64,000 nucleotides of DNA from Lysobacteraceae bacterium (GCA_003241895.1 QBLY01000001.1:265853-329852), one strand, 5' to 3'; counted from the stretch's first letter, positions 7,651 to 17,034 are shown. A program made the numbers and translations. The notes: generated by a model from the letters alone, not told the origin.

Positions 7651-8211
7651 ATGCCAATCCGCCCCATCCCCTTCGGCCACGCCCTGCGCCTGCGCATCGA
7701 ACTGCAGCACGTGCGGCCCGTGGTGTGGCGCACCGTGATGGTGGCCGACTACATCTCGCTCGGCGGCCTGCACCACATCCTGCAGGGCGCATTCGGCTGG
7801 CAGGACTGTCATCTGTATGAATTCCGCGCGGGCTAACGGCGCTGGGCGCGGCCCGATCCCGAGTTCGATCCGCCCGGCACCGTCGGCAAGCTGCTCACCC
7901 GACTGACGCGAGCGCTGCCGTCCGACGGCCGCCTCGACTACACCTACGACTTCGGCGACGGCTGGGAACACGTGATCCAGCTGCAGGGCACCTAGCCCTA
8001 CCCCTGGCAGAAACTGCCGCGCTGCATTGCCGGTGCCAACGCCTGCCCGCCGGAGGACTGCGGCGGGCCGGCGGGTTACGACGAGCTACGGCGGATCCTG
8101 GCGGACAAGGGTGATCCGGAGCATGCCGCGATGCGGAAATGGGCGGAGAAGAAGTTTGATCCCGCTGCGTTTTCGTTGATCGTGGCGAATCGGCGGATGC
8201 GGTTGGGCTAG
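7651..8211 (+). pseudogene. pRiA4b ORF-3-type protein gene with two nonsense codons
   Basis: A single frame from the ATG at 7651 to TAG at 8209-8211 gives about 186 codons with two internal stops: TAA (7834-7836) and TAG (7993-7995). The three pieces read continuously as one protein: IELQHVRPVVWRTVMVADYI, then HHILQGAFGWQDCHLYEF, then LDYTYDFGDGWEHVIQL, then PRCIAGANACPPEDCGGPAG and a C-terminal FDPAAFSLIVANRRMR. These are the hallmark blocks of the plasmid pRiA4b ORF-3-like / IS1096 TnpR-like domain family (the DFGDGWEH motif is diagnostic). There is no frameshift, so two point changes explain the loss. The family is often found near mobile elements; its function is not settled. Confidence 0.82.
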
Positions 8212-8243
8212 GGGCAGGATCATTCGCCTCGGACACCCATGGG

Positions 8244-8756
8244 TCAATCGCAGGTGATTCTTCCAACGTCCACGGCGGGCTGCCTGCCCCGATGCCGCTG
8301 CACGCGCAGCCGCTCCCCGGCCAGAGGCTCCCGGAACGATGCCGCCGCCTGCCGGCACAGCGTGGCCTTTGCTTCGCCCAGCGTCGCCTGCCCCAGGTCC
8401 ACGATGACCACACGGTTGCCACCCACCAAGGTGGTTCCCATGAGCCGGACACCCTCTTGCCGCCTCTGCAACGCCGCCGCAGCTGACTCGCGGGCTGACT
8501 CTTGAACTTGCCTCTGCGCCTGTTCACCCATCTTATTCATCTGATTCGAAAACTCGCCGACCGCTGCGTTGATATCGCGCGCGGCGAGGCGGGTCTGGAC
8601 TTGGTATGAATAGAACGGGTGGATCAGGGCAACTCCCACGAAGATCGCGACACCGGTCCAGAAATGGCTGGTGGGTTCCGCGCGTGCCGGCACCGGTCGA
8701 GACCGCTTACGAAAAGTCAGGTCCGAAAGCGAATGGTCGATGTGCGGGTCCTTCAT
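8244..8756 (-). CDS. Hypothetical single-pass membrane protein with coiled coil
   Basis: About 170 residues from the ATG at 8756, preceded by TGAGGAA; an in-frame TTG at 8771 is a poorer start. One hydrophobic segment lies near residues 32-50 (FWTGVAIFVGVALIHPFYSY). It is followed by a helical, Gln/Ala/Glu-rich coiled-coil stretch (QMNKMGEQAQRQVQESARES), a short strand-rich part (GTTLVGGNRVVIVDLGQATL) and an Arg-rich end. No family is recognised. It sits between the pRiA4b ORF-3 pseudogene (opposite strand) and the NERD gene (same strand, 43 bases upstream), so it may share a transcript with the NERD protein. The C-terminal ~25 residues are odd and may reflect a drifted end. Confidence 0.5.
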   Translation of the reverse strand: MKDPHIDHSLSDLTFRKRSRPVPARAEPTSHFWTGVAIFVGVALIHPFYSYQVQTRLAARDINAAVGEFSNQMNKMGEQAQRQVQESARESAAAALQRRQEGVRLMGTTLVGGNRVVIVDLGQATLGEAKATLCRQAAASFREPLAGERLRVQRHRGRQPAVDVGRITCD

Positions 8757-8799
8757 AGATTCCTCAGGCAATTGTGCGGAGGCCAGTCAACTATCCGAT

Positions 8800-9675
8800 C
8801 TACGTTGGATAGCGCTCGGACAGCACGTGGGCGATACGACGTTTCATGGCCTCGCTCAATGCAGGGCCAAAACCATCCCTGACCATGAACATCGGATTCT
8901 TGGGATTCCCTACCAGCACGTCCGGCCTCGGCACTTGGTTCACGACGAACCAGCCAGGCAGTGCCAAGTACGGAACTACCCGCACTGGATCGCCGACGCC
9001 GCTATACAGGAATTTGTGGAGCCATTCTGCCTGCCGTTTCGCCTGTTCAAGCGGCTTGGTCTCAGTATGATCCGGAAACGACAGCCTCGATCCGTCATAC
9101 GACACTCTCGCCGCATCCTTGCCACTCCTCGCGGGCTTTAGTCGGGATTTAGTCTCGACAGCGAAGACCGCGCTTTGGCCGATAACGATGTGGTCAATAT
9201 TGAAGCCATCACACGGAAAGTCGTGGAAAACGTAGCCGCCTTCGGCCATTACCTGATTGAGGCATTGAGCTACTGCCAGTTCCGCGGCAAGTCCCTGCCG
9301 GAGTTGCCTTGCCGCTTTCGCATGCTTCGTAAGGTGGCGGAATGACGCAATGACTCCGATGGCCAGAAACGCCAGCATTGCGTAGTCGAAAAGGCCTGGG
9401 CTGAACTCCTCCCAGCTGAAACCGTACTTGATCATCCAATTGGTCGCCCAAGTGGCGTAACCGACGGGTCCCACCAGCACGGCCATCACCAAGGCCGAGT
9501 CAAACATCTCTGTTCGTTCCTGAAGCTTAGACCGGACGCCCTGCCCTGCACCGTGCAGGACCTTTATGTTGATTGGATCACGCCTGTCGTCCCGGGCGAT
9601 TAAACGTTTCCAAACGAAAAGAGCTCCGATCAAGACCGTCAGGGGTGCGATTAGAAAAAACAGAGTTACAACCAT
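8800..9675 (-). CDS. Membrane-anchored NERD (nuclease-related) domain protein
   Basis: 291 residues. Hydrophobic segments at about 2-22, 62-80 and 95-112 anchor the N-terminal half. From residue ~125 a NERD domain follows: GLAAELAVAQCLNQVMAEGG, then FHDFPCDGFNIDHIVIGQSA, then VFAVETKSRLKPARSG. The D-x(n)-ExK-type core (D in NIDHIVIG, E-x-K in VETKSR) is the PD-(D/E)XK-like catalytic signature of NERD nucleases. The C-terminal part (QAEWLHKFLYSGVGDPVRVV, YLALPGWF) is the usual NERD tail. Such proteins are predicted DNA-processing enzymes, sometimes in defence or plasmid contexts; the activity is not shown. It neighbours a DUF3883 protein and TA genes. Confidence 0.82.
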   Translation of the reverse strand: MVVTLFFLIAPLTVLIGALFVWKRLIARDDRRDPINIKVLHGAGQGVRSKLQERTEMFDSALVMAVLVGPVGYATWATNWMIKYGFSWEEFSPGLFDYAMLAFLAIGVIASFRHLTKHAKAARQLRQGLAAELAVAQCLNQVMAEGGYVFHDFPCDGFNIDHIVIGQSAVFAVETKSRLKPARSGKDAARVSYDGSRLSFPDHTETKPLEQAKRQAEWLHKFLYSGVGDPVRVVPYLALPGWFVVNQVPRPDVLVGNPKNPMFMVRDGFGPALSEAMKRRIAHVLSERYPT

Positions 9676-9836
9676 GATGCCTACCCGTATGGAGTGTTAC
9701 CAATTGCCACAAAAAAGGCGAACGTAAATAGCAAGGCCTTGTGCAATTGACTGGCGCTAGCACTGCGCCATGGCACTAGCGGATCTTGAACGCGCTGTCT
9801 CAGCTGGGATACCAGGTCCATCACGTGGCTTTCCTC

Positions 9837-10676
9837 TCAGCCACCGACGAATGCCTGATACGAAACCGGATCCAGCACCAGCCTTTGCTTCATTGAGCCG
9901 GCCACTTCAAACATCCGAGGCGCGTCCCGGAACTCGAACAAACGGTACAGGCGGTAACGGTCAGCATGCTCTATGGAGAACGATACTTCATTGCGCGATA
10001 TGTAGAAGGGTGACGACTTGGCGAATGCAGTCGTCTTGACCTCGATGAAGCGCTCCCGGCCGTCCGTTTCAAAGGAAAGGATATCGTAGCCGGCACCGTC
10101 ACCTCTGGTGCGGGCAACATGCTCTACCTGGCCGGCATAGGCCCCCTTGCCTGCACGATCCAAGCGCTCACGCTCGAAGCCAAGAACCAACTCTTCGCCA
10201 GCCAGTCCGAGCGCGCGATTGCGCGCCTCCATGGCAACAAAGTCCACTGGCGAACGCGTTCGATAGTCCGCCCGCCTCGGTGACGTTCGAGGTGCAGGTG
10301 GCAGTTCAACCCAGTTTGAAAAATCGATCACGGCTGGCGCGATAGCTGGCTGGTCTGCGACGTGTTTCGCCGCGCGCGAGAACTCGACATCCGAAAAAAT
10401 GCGCTCCTCCAGCACCTCTTGCAACAGTGTCTGGAAGTTCCCGCGTGGCAGATACCCCTTCAGGTAGGTTGGGAAACCCATCTCCTCCAGCGCTGCCGAA
10501 ATATTGGCGTGCTTGAACTCAACCGAGCCTTTGCTCCGGCCCTGAAGGTGCTCGCGCAACCTCCGGTTATGTTCGGCTTTGTTCACTGCCTGCCCATAAA
10601 ACTGCTGGATAAGCATCTGGCGGTAATCCTCCACCGCCGCCTCCACTTCCTCACGGGTCCAATCGCCGTTCGCCAC
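9837..10676 (-). CDS. DUF3883 domain protein (PD-(D/E)XK-like)
   Basis: 279 residues from a GTG start at 10676 preceded by AGGAAG. The N-terminal ~130 residues (WTREEVEAAVEDYRQMLIQQ, then AEHNRRLREHLQGRSKGSVE) form a helical specificity-like region found in McrB/HNH-associated and DUF3883 proteins. The C-terminal part carries the DUF3883 core: ALGLAGEELVLGFERERLDR, then GAGYDILSFETDGRERFIEV, then KTTAFAKSSPFYISRNEVSF. The D in GYDI and E-x-K in IEVKTT form the PD-(D/E)XK-type active site. DUF3883 often sits in restriction or helicase proteins; here it stands alone. It has no membrane segments. Substrate and role are unknown; a nuclease or modification-sensor role is inference. Confidence 0.8.
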   Translation of the reverse strand: MANGDWTREEVEAAVEDYRQMLIQQFYGQAVNKAEHNRRLREHLQGRSKGSVEFKHANISAALEEMGFPTYLKGYLPRGNFQTLLQEVLEERIFSDVEFSRAAKHVADQPAIAPAVIDFSNWVELPPAPRTSPRRADYRTRSPVDFVAMEARNRALGLAGEELVLGFERERLDRAGKGAYAGQVEHVARTRGDGAGYDILSFETDGRERFIEVKTTAFAKSSPFYISRNEVSFSIEHADRYRLYRLFEFRDAPRMFEVAGSMKQRLVLDPVSYQAFVGG

Positions 10677-10843
10677 GTTTAGGACTTCCTATCGGCCTGA
10701 CGCCCAGGAGATTACCAGGTAGGCATGGCGACGAGTGACAACTGCTTCGCCAGGGTGCAAGGCCACTCGGGACGGAACGACTCATCGCGGCTCTGTGATC
10801 CGAAATTGAGCACCCAGCCATCGGCGCGCAGCTCACGTAAGGT

Positions 10844-12019
10844 TCAAAGCAGCCCCGCCAACGCCAGGCCCACATAAGTCCCCAGCGCCGTCCCCAACGT
10901 ACCGCCGAGAATAGTCGGCAGCACCAGGTCCTTCCGACCAAAACTCTCGGCCAGCGCGAAGGCGGTAGTAGCGCCACCGATATTCGCGGTGGGGGCGATG
11001 GCGATGATGTCCGGGTCGGTGCGGGTCAGCAGGCCGTAGGCCACGATCACCACGCCGTGCACCACCAGCACGATGATGATGAAGGCGAACAGCAGCAGGC
11101 CCAGGTGGCCCGCCTGCATGAGCGCTTCGAGGTCGGCACTGGCGCCGACCGCGGCCAGGAAATGATACAAACCCCAGATGCCCAGCGGCTTGGCCAGGGT
11201 CATGCGCGAGGCGATCGGCAGCTGCGCGATCAGCAGCGCCACCGTGGTGACCACCAGGATCGAAGGCACCCGCCAGCCGGCCGTGGCCGCATAGGCCGCC
11301 ACGGCGGTGGACAGCAACACGGTGGCCACCGCCAGCGCCAGCGGCAGCGAGATGGCCAGCGTGTCGGGCAGCGGCATCGGCAGGGCCGCCGCGGACGTGG
11401 CGGCTACGGGCACCGGCGCATTTGCAGGCAGCGCGACGGCATCGAGCGGCGGCAGGCGAGGCGCGGCCCCCAAGCGGCGCATGAGCGCGGGCAGCAGCAG
11501 CGTCACCACGATCCAGACGATGGTCATGACGTTGTCGGCCACGATGGTGGCGGTGTAGAGCGTGCCCTCCCGGTTCATCCCTTACTCAAGAGCCACGGCG
11601 TTGAAGTTGGCGCTGCCCCCGTTGTAAGTACCGGCCAGCATGCCGGCCAGCGGCGCCATCCGATCGCCGATCTCAAGCGGCACCACCGCCGTGGCCACCA
11701 GCACGCCGGCCACCGTGCCCACCGCACCCAGCGCGAAGGCCAGCAGCATGCGCGGCCCGGCCTGCCGAAGGGCGCGGAGATTGGCTTCGAGCAGCACCAG
11801 GGAAATCGCCGAGGGCGTCACCAAGGCGAACACCATGTCGTACGCGGCTACGCCGTCTTGGGCCACCGGCAGGATGCCGAGGTTGGCCAGCAGCGCGCCC
11901 AGCAGGATGGCCATGGCCGCTGCCCCGGCGTAGTGCAAGCCGCGTTGGCGGCCGAGCCAGTCGGCCAGGGCTACGGTGGCCAGGAGGGTGGCGAGTACCG
12001 TCAATGGGTGTCCTCCCAT
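10844..12019 (-). pseudogene. DUF819 family membrane transporter gene split by an in-frame TAA
   Basis: The minus strand encodes a 391-codon DUF819 (YjcL-like) integral membrane protein in one frame, interrupted only by TAA at 11584-11582. The first piece (145 residues) ends ...GGSANFNAVALE; the second (244 residues) continues in the same frame, G then MNREGTLYTATIVADNVMT. Family members read through this point with an aromatic residue, so a single Tyr-to-stop change is the simplest explanation. The joined length is normal for the family, and about ten hydrophobic helices are present. The ATG of the second piece is six bases after the TAA with TAAGGG before it, so reinitiation could still make both halves. 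A sequencing error is the main alternative. Confidence 0.8.
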
Positions 12020-12221
12020 GCCTATCGCGCACTCTGCGTACTCACTAAGCTAAAAGTATAGACACACTGCCCGCGCCAATCTTTTAGTCCGAAAGCTGGG
12101 ATGTAACGGCCAACGTAGCTTCAGATGCCGGCTACCGCACCCGCGCTAGCCTCGCCAAAGTTCCTAACACTTAGCTACACGAACCTGCCTGGCTAGCATC
12201 CTGAAGGAGATCAGGGCTGCC

Positions 12222-12476
12222 TTAAGTCTTAGAAGACGGAGCCGGCTCAGCCTTTCTCAACTCGTCAAGCGACTCAAAATATCGACGATGCGACTTTCGG
12301 AGCACGGCTTCGGTCGCAGCTTCTAGAAGCACGACCTCTTGATGAAGCCCCTGGCTGAGCAGACGCAACTCGAGTGCGACACGCTCAGCCGTCGCAATTG
12401 AACGATCCGAGTCGTCAAAACGACCCAGACTCACTAAGCGCGAGGATACTCGATCATAATGAATTAGGAATATCAC
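12222..12476 (-). CDS. 84-residue partner of RelA/SpoT-domain protein (candidate antitoxin)
   Basis: An 84-residue protein from a GTG at 12476, one base after the stop of the RelA/SpoT gene, so the two are certainly translated from one transcript. The N-terminus is a beta-strand-like IFLIHYDR(V); then come SRLVSLGRFDDSDRSIATAE, a long helix RVALELRLLSQGLHQEVVLL and EAATEAVLRKSHRRYFESLD. The tail is short and polar. No named family is recognised, though the IxYDR...HxEVVLLEA..EA.LR..HRRYF pattern looks conserved and designed rather than random. Its position behind a small alarmone synthetase resembles toxSAS toxin-antitoxin pairs, where a small neighbour neutralises the synthetase. The antitoxin role is inference. 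Base composition is visibly more AT-rich than the flanking housekeeping genes. Confidence 0.65.
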   Translation of the reverse strand: MIFLIHYDRVSSRLVSLGRFDDSDRSIATAERVALELRLLSQGLHQEVVLLEAATEAVLRKSHRRYFESLDELRKAEPAPSSKT

Positions 12477-12477
12477 T

Positions 12478-13221
12478 TTAGTTCCCCTGCCCCTTTAGTA
12501 ACGATCGAATGTTTCGAACGCACTCCACTCGGCGCCGACTCAGCGCCTTCATTCTCAGCCGAGCCGCAAGCGCTTCTTCGCTCCGGACAGCCCGCAATCT
12601 GGTTGTACCCCTAGACAACTTGAATTTGTCGTAGTCGATATTCTCTAGCTCAAAGCTGAGCTCTGAAAGACGATGAAGGAACTCAATCGCCTCGCCGTCG
12701 CCTTGGCCATACTTAATTTCATGACCAAAAGCATCAGCAATTTTCTCCGATATCTCGGCCCAAGCGTGCTGAGGTCGCGTCCTTATCTGCACTTCCACCA
12801 AGTATCTTCCCCGCTCAACAATCAAATGGACAGCGCGATACCCGTGACTCGGCTTCAGGCGCCTATCATCCACTTCCACTCGCCCAAGAAGAATCTTGGC
12901 GTTGCTGCAGAGCTCATCTTGGTCATACAAATTCCCGACTACAACTCGGCAGCCGGCGACGTCCTGGATTTGGCTGAGACGAGATGTTTCTCTTCTCAAC
13001 TTCTCACATAGCGCAATAGTTGATTTCGATGGCCGGCCCGTAACCGACTGCCCCAAGTGTTCTGTCAGCGTCCGCTCAACAAATTGATAGGCGTCGCTGA
13101 ATTCCCGGCGAAAACAGTCCAGCCTGGTAATCACATCGGCGTCGATACTGCCTGACCTAAGCAACGCACCAAGCTTATCGACCTGCGATTTAGACAGTTG
13201 ACTACCAGCAGCTAGCGCCAC
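12478..13221 (-). CDS. Small RelA/SpoT-domain synthetase (SAS / toxSAS-like)
   Basis: 247 residues from a GTG preceded by AGGAGAGGA. Synthetase-only architecture: there is no HD hydrolase, TGS or ACT domain. Conserved RelA/SpoT motifs are seen: TGRPSKSTIALCEKLRRE (Arg63, Lys66; ATP site), IQDVAGCRVVV (Asp87, catalytic metal site), KPSHGYRAVH (Tyr128, guanosine stacking) and LVEVQIRTRPQHAWAEISEK (Glu143). A basic helical C-terminus follows. Such enzymes transfer pyrophosphate from ATP to GTP/GDP, ATP/ADP or the CCA end of tRNA; the substrate cannot be told from motifs alone. It is followed within one base by an 84-codon gene. The region's lower GC and its place in an accessory zone suggest horizontal acquisition. 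A housekeeping SAS is the alternative. Confidence 0.85.
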   Translation of the reverse strand: MALAAGSQLSKSQVDKLGALLRSGSIDADVITRLDCFRREFSDAYQFVERTLTEHLGQSVTGRPSKSTIALCEKLRRETSRLSQIQDVAGCRVVVGNLYDQDELCSNAKILLGRVEVDDRRLKPSHGYRAVHLIVERGRYLVEVQIRTRPQHAWAEISEKIADAFGHEIKYGQGDGEAIEFLHRLSELSFELENIDYDKFKLSRGTTRLRAVRSEEALAARLRMKALSRRRVECVRNIRSLLKGQGN

Positions 13222-13335
13222 GAATTCCTCTCCTGCGTACCAAGCGCTCGACTAGCGAAACGTGACAGTCGAAAATATCTGGGAAAAAAGGGCATCAAAA
13301 AGCAGGCTCTAAACCTGTGATGGGAATGATGCAAC

Positions 13336-16300
13336 CTACATATTGCGCCGGTACTCCCCACCCACCTCATACAGCGCATGGCTGATCTGTCCGAGGGAAT
13401 GGGTCTTCACCGCTTCCATCAACGCGGTGAAGATATTTTTGCGGTCACGGGCGGTGGTTTGGAGGTAGGTCAGGCCTTGGCCAGTGCCTATCGGGGCTGA
13501 AGCCCCTCCCACAGGGGGCAAGGTGTTTCGGGCGGCCTGGAAGGTGCGGACGTTGGCGATCTGGGCGGCCTTTTCGGGCTCGGTGCTGCGGATCAGTTCG
13601 ATGGTGGTGGTGACTTCGCCCGCATGGTCCTTCGGCAGGAACGTATTCACCCCCACCAGCGGCAGCGATCCATCGTGCTTCTTATGCTCGTAGTACAGGC
13701 TTTCTTCCTGGATCTTGCCGCGCTGGTACATGGTGTCCATCGCACCCAACACGCCGCCGCGCTCTGAAAGCGCTTCGAACTCCTTGTACACGGCCTCTTC
13801 CACCATGTCGGTGAGGTAGTCCACGGCGAAGCTGCCCTGCCAGGGGTTTTCGTTGAAGTTGAGGCCCAGTTCCTTGTTGATGATCATCTGGATGGCGACG
13901 GCGCGGCGCACGCTTTCTTCGGTGGGGGTGGTGATGGCTTCGTCGTAGGCGTTGGTGTGCAGGCTGTTGCAGTTGTCGAACAGGGCGTACAGGGCCTGCA
14001 GCGTGGTGCGGATGTCGTTGAACTGGATTTCCTGCGCGTGCAGTGAACGGCCGCTGGTTTGGATGTGGTACTTCAGCATCTGGCTGCGGTCGTTGGCGCC
14101 GTAGCGTTCGCGCATGGCGCGGGCCCAGATGCGGCGGGCCACGCGGCCAATCACGGTGTACTCCGGGTCCATGCCGTTGCTGAAGAAGAAGCTCAGGTTG
14201 GGCGCGAACTCGTCCACGGTCATGCCGCGGGCCAGGTAGTACTCCACGATGGTGAAACCGTTGCTCAGGGTGAAGGCGAGCTGGCTGATCGGGTTCGCCC
14301 CGGCTTCGGCGATGTGGTAGCCGCTGATGGACACCGAGTAGAAGTTGCGGACCTTGTGGTCCACGAAGTACTGCTGGATGTCGCCCATCATGCGCAGGGC
14401 GAATTCGGTGCTGAAGATGCAGGTGTTCTGGGCCTGGTCTTCCTTGAGGATGTCGGCCTGGACGGTGCCGCGCACGGTGTTGAGCGTAGTGGTCTTGATG
14501 CGCTCATACGTCTCGGCGTCCACCAGTTGGTCGCCGGTGACGCCCAGCAGGCCCAGGCCGAGGCCGTCGTTGGTGGGCGGGATTTCGCCGTGGTATTCGG
14601 GGCGGTGCTTGCCTTCGAAGAAGGCTTCGATCTTCGTGCGCGCGGCGTCCCAGCGCTTCTGGTCTTCGCGCAGGTACTTTTCGATCTGCTGGTCAATGGC
14701 GGTGTTCATGAACATGGCCAGGATCATTGGCGCGGGGCCGTTGATGGTCATGCTGACGCTGGTGCTGGGCGCGCACAGGTCGAAGCCGGAGTACAGTTTC
14801 TTCATGTCGTCCAGGGTGGCGATGGACACGCCGGAGTTGCCGATCTTGCCGTAGATGTCGGGGCGCTCGGCGGGGTCTTCGCCGTACAGCGTGACGCTGT
14901 CGAAGGCCGTAGACAGGCGGGCAGCTGGCTGCCCCACCGAAAGGTAATGGAAGCGCCGGTTCGTGCGCTCGGGCGTCCCCTCGCCCGCGAACATGCGGAT
15001 GGGGTCTTCGCCGGTGCGGCGGTAGGGGTAGACGCCGCCGGTGTAGGGGTAGCTGCCCGGCAGGTTTTCCTTGCCCAGGAACACCAGCAGTTCGCCCCAG
15101 CTTTTGTAGGTGGGGGCGGCGATCTTGGGGATCTTCTGGTGGCTCAGGCTTTCGCGGTAGTTCTCGACCGCGATGGCTTTGCCGCGCACGTGGTATTCGG
15201 TCACGTCGTCGGTGATGGATTTCAGGCGCTCGGGCCAATCGCGCAGCAGGGTGATGGCGTCGGCGCTGAGGGTTTTCACCCCGTCGTTGTAGCGCTGGCG
15301 CAGGGTGACCAGGCTGCGGTCTACCGTGGCGGGGCGGCGTTCTTCCAGTGGGGCGCGCGGGTCGGTGCCGGTCTGGGCCTGCTGCCACTTGAACGCCAGC
15401 TTTCGGCGCTCGCCCGTGGTGCGGCGTTCGCCGCTGGCGGGGTATTCGCTGGCGCCACCGCTGGCGGCGGCCTGGCGCTGCAGCATCACGTGGTGCGGGT
15501 CGTAGAGATCCAGGGCGCGCGGCAGGTCCGGGTCGTCCAGGTCGTGCAGGCTTTGCCAGTAGCTCTGGGCGCGGTCGGCGGCCTCGGCCTGCTTGTCGAT
15601 GCGGGCGTTGATGCTGCGGCCCTGTTCGGCAATCTCGGCCAGGTAGCGGGTGCGGGCACCGGGGATCAGCACGGTGGCGCGCGGCTCCTTCAGCGTAATC
15701 TCGCCGGCAGGCGTCCACTTGTCTTCCGGCAGGCCCAGCTTCTCGCGCACCAGGCGGCACAGGTTGGCGAACATCCAGCTCACGCCGGGGTCGTTGAACT
15801 GGCTGGCGATGGTGGGGTAAACGGGCACGTCTTCGTCTTTCAGGGTGAAGGCGACGCGGTTGCGCTTCCACTGCTTGCGGATGTCGCGCAGGGCGTCTTC
15901 GGCGCCGCGCTTGTCGTACTTGTTCAGCACGACGAGCTCTGCGAAATCGATCATGTCGATCTTCTCGAGCTGGCTGGGGGCGCCGAAGTCGCTGGTCATC
16001 ACGTAGACGGGGAAATCCACCAGGTCGACGATTTCCGAATCGCTCTGGCCGATGCCGGCGGTTTCCACCATCACCAGGTCGTAGCCCTGGGCGCGCAGGA
16101 AGGCGATGCAGTCCTTCAGTACCGCGTTGATGGCGGCGTGCTGGCGGCGGGTGGCCATGGAACGCATGAATACGCGCGGGCTGCGCAGCGAGTTCATGCG
16201 GATGCGGTCGCCCAGCAGCGCGCCACCGGTGCGGCGGCGGGTGGGGTCCACCGAAATCACCGCGATGCGCATGGCCGGGAAGTGCTGCAGGAAGCGGTTC

Positions 16301-17034
16301 ATCAGCTCGTCGGTGACCGATGACTTGCCCGCGCCGCCCGTGCCGGTGAGGCCAATGACGGGCGTCTTGCCGCCGGCCAGTTGCCACTGCTTGCGCAGCG
16401 CCACCAGCTGGGCTTCGTCGAACTCGCCCTCCTCGATCGCCGTCAGCATCTTGCCGATGCTGATCTCGTCGTTGATGTCGGGCACCAGCGCGGGCACGGA
16501 GCCACCCTTCCCCGCCGGCTTCTTGCCCTTGCCCGAAGCTGCGGACGGCACCTCGACGGGGCCTCGGGCTTTCCTGGCCACCTCGGTGCGGCGGACCAGG
16601 TCTTCGATCATCGCCACCAGGCCCATCTGCATGCCGTCGTTGGGGTGGTAGATGCGCTCTACGCCGTAGTCCTGCAGTTCTTTGATTTCTTCGGGGGTGA
16701 TGGTGCCGCCGCCGCCGCCGAAGATGCGGATGTGGCCGGCGCCGCGCTCGCGCAGCATGTCCACCATGTACTTGAAGTATTCGGTGTGGCCGCCTTGGTA
16801 GCTGCTCAGCGCGATGCCGTCGGCGTCTTCCTGCAGGGCGGCGCGCACCACGTCTTCCACGCTGCGGTTGTGGCCCAGGTGCACCACTTCCACGCCCTGG
16901 GCCTGGATCAGGCGGCGCATGATGTTGATGGCGGCGTCGTGGCCGTCGAACAGGCTGGCCGCAGTGACGAAGCGCAGCGGGCTGCGTTCGGCCCGGGTTT
17001 CGGCGGTGGGGACGCTGGAGGCGGGGGTGCTCAT
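13336..17034 (-). CDS. icmF: Fused isobutyryl-CoA mutase-type enzyme IcmF (B12 domain - G-protein chaperone - mutase)
   Basis: About 1232 residues from the ATG at 17034 (a GTG lies nine bases upstream). Order: cobalamin-binding domain ([16 protein letters not shown] near residue 30 and [13 protein letters not shown] near 105); a MeaB-like GTPase (P-loop [13 protein letters not shown] near 230; NKYD near 385); then the TIM-barrel mutase ([69 protein letters not shown]). This is the IcmF layout, which interconverts isobutyryl-CoA and n-butyryl-CoA and in some members isovaleryl- and pivalyl-CoA, with its own chaperone built in. It fits the nearby branched-chain acyl-CoA genes but is transcribed alone. 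Oddity: a REP-type palindrome lies inside the frame (13488-13517) and is translated as [12 protein letters not shown] near the C-terminus. Confidence 0.9.
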   Translation of the reverse strand: MSTPASSVPTAETRAERSPLRFVTAASLFDGHDAAINIMRRLIQAQGVEVVHLGHNRSVEDVVRAALQEDADGIALSSYQGGHTEYFKYMVDMLRERGAGHIRIFGGGGGTITPEEIKELQDYGVERIYHPNDGMQMGLVAMIEDLVRRTEVARKARGPVEVPSAASGKGKKPAGKGGSVPALVPDINDEISIGKMLTAIEEGEFDEAQLVALRKQWQLAGGKTPVIGLTGTGGAGKSSVTDELMNRFLQHFPAMRIAVISVDPTRRRTGGALLGDRIRMNSLRSPRVFMRSMATRRQHAAINAVLKDCIAFLRAQGYDLVMVETAGIGQSDSEIVDLVDFPVYVMTSDFGAPSQLEKIDMIDFAELVVLNKYDKRGAEDALRDIRKQWKRNRVAFTLKDEDVPVYPTIASQFNDPGVSWMFANLCRLVREKLGLPEDKWTPAGEITLKEPRATVLIPGARTRYLAEIAEQGRSINARIDKQAEAADRAQSYWQSLHDLDDPDLPRALDLYDPHHVMLQRQAAASGGASEYPASGERRTTGERRKLAFKWQQAQTGTDPRAPLEERRPATVDRSLVTLRQRYNDGVKTLSADAITLLRDWPERLKSITDDVTEYHVRGKAIAVENYRESLSHQKIPKIAAPTYKSWGELLVFLGKENLPGSYPYTGGVYPYRRTGEDPIRMFAGEGTPERTNRRFHYLSVGQPAARLSTAFDSVTLYGEDPAERPDIYGKIGNSGVSIATLDDMKKLYSGFDLCAPSTSVSMTINGPAPMILAMFMNTAIDQQIEKYLREDQKRWDAARTKIEAFFEGKHRPEYHGEIPPTNDGLGLGLLGVTGDQLVDAETYERIKTTTLNTVRGTVQADILKEDQAQNTCIFSTEFALRMMGDIQQYFVDHKVRNFYSVSISGYHIAEAGANPISQLAFTLSNGFTIVEYYLARGMTVDEFAPNLSFFFSNGMDPEYTVIGRVARRIWARAMRERYGANDRSQMLKYHIQTSGRSLHAQEIQFNDIRTTLQALYALFDNCNSLHTNAYDEAITTPTEESVRRAVAIQMIINKELGLNFNENPWQGSFAVDYLTDMVEEAVYKEFEALSERGGVLGAMDTMYQRGKIQEESLYYEHKKHDGSLPLVGVNTFLPKDHAGEVTTTIELIRSTEPEKAAQIANVRTFQAARNTLPPVGGASAPIGTGQGLTYLQTTARDRKNIFTALMEAVKTHSLGQISHALYEVGGEYRRNM
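13488..13517 (-). repeat. REP-type palindrome inside the icmF reading frame
   Basis: On the minus strand this reads TGTGGGAGGGGCTTCAGCCCC, then GATAGG. The core GGGGCTTCAGCCCC (13493-13506) is a perfect palindrome preceded by a GTGGG head. The same pattern (TGTGGGA...CTTCAGGCCCGATGC and TGTAGCAGGGCCTTCAGGCCCG) occurs as an inverted pair at 28898-28962. It is read in frame and adds about ten residues between NTLP and GQGLTYL. Confidence 0.75.

Noticed and set aside
7895..8527. A 210-codon minus-strand frame over the pRiA4b ORF-3 pseudogene
   Set aside because: Ser/Arg/Pro-rich with no motifs; the plus strand has clear family blocks despite its stops.
14059..16323. A 754-codon plus-strand open frame opposite icmF
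   Set aside because: Composition is Val/Ala/Gly/His-rich and shapeless, and the opposite strand holds an unmistakable mutase; it is a high-GC shadow frame.
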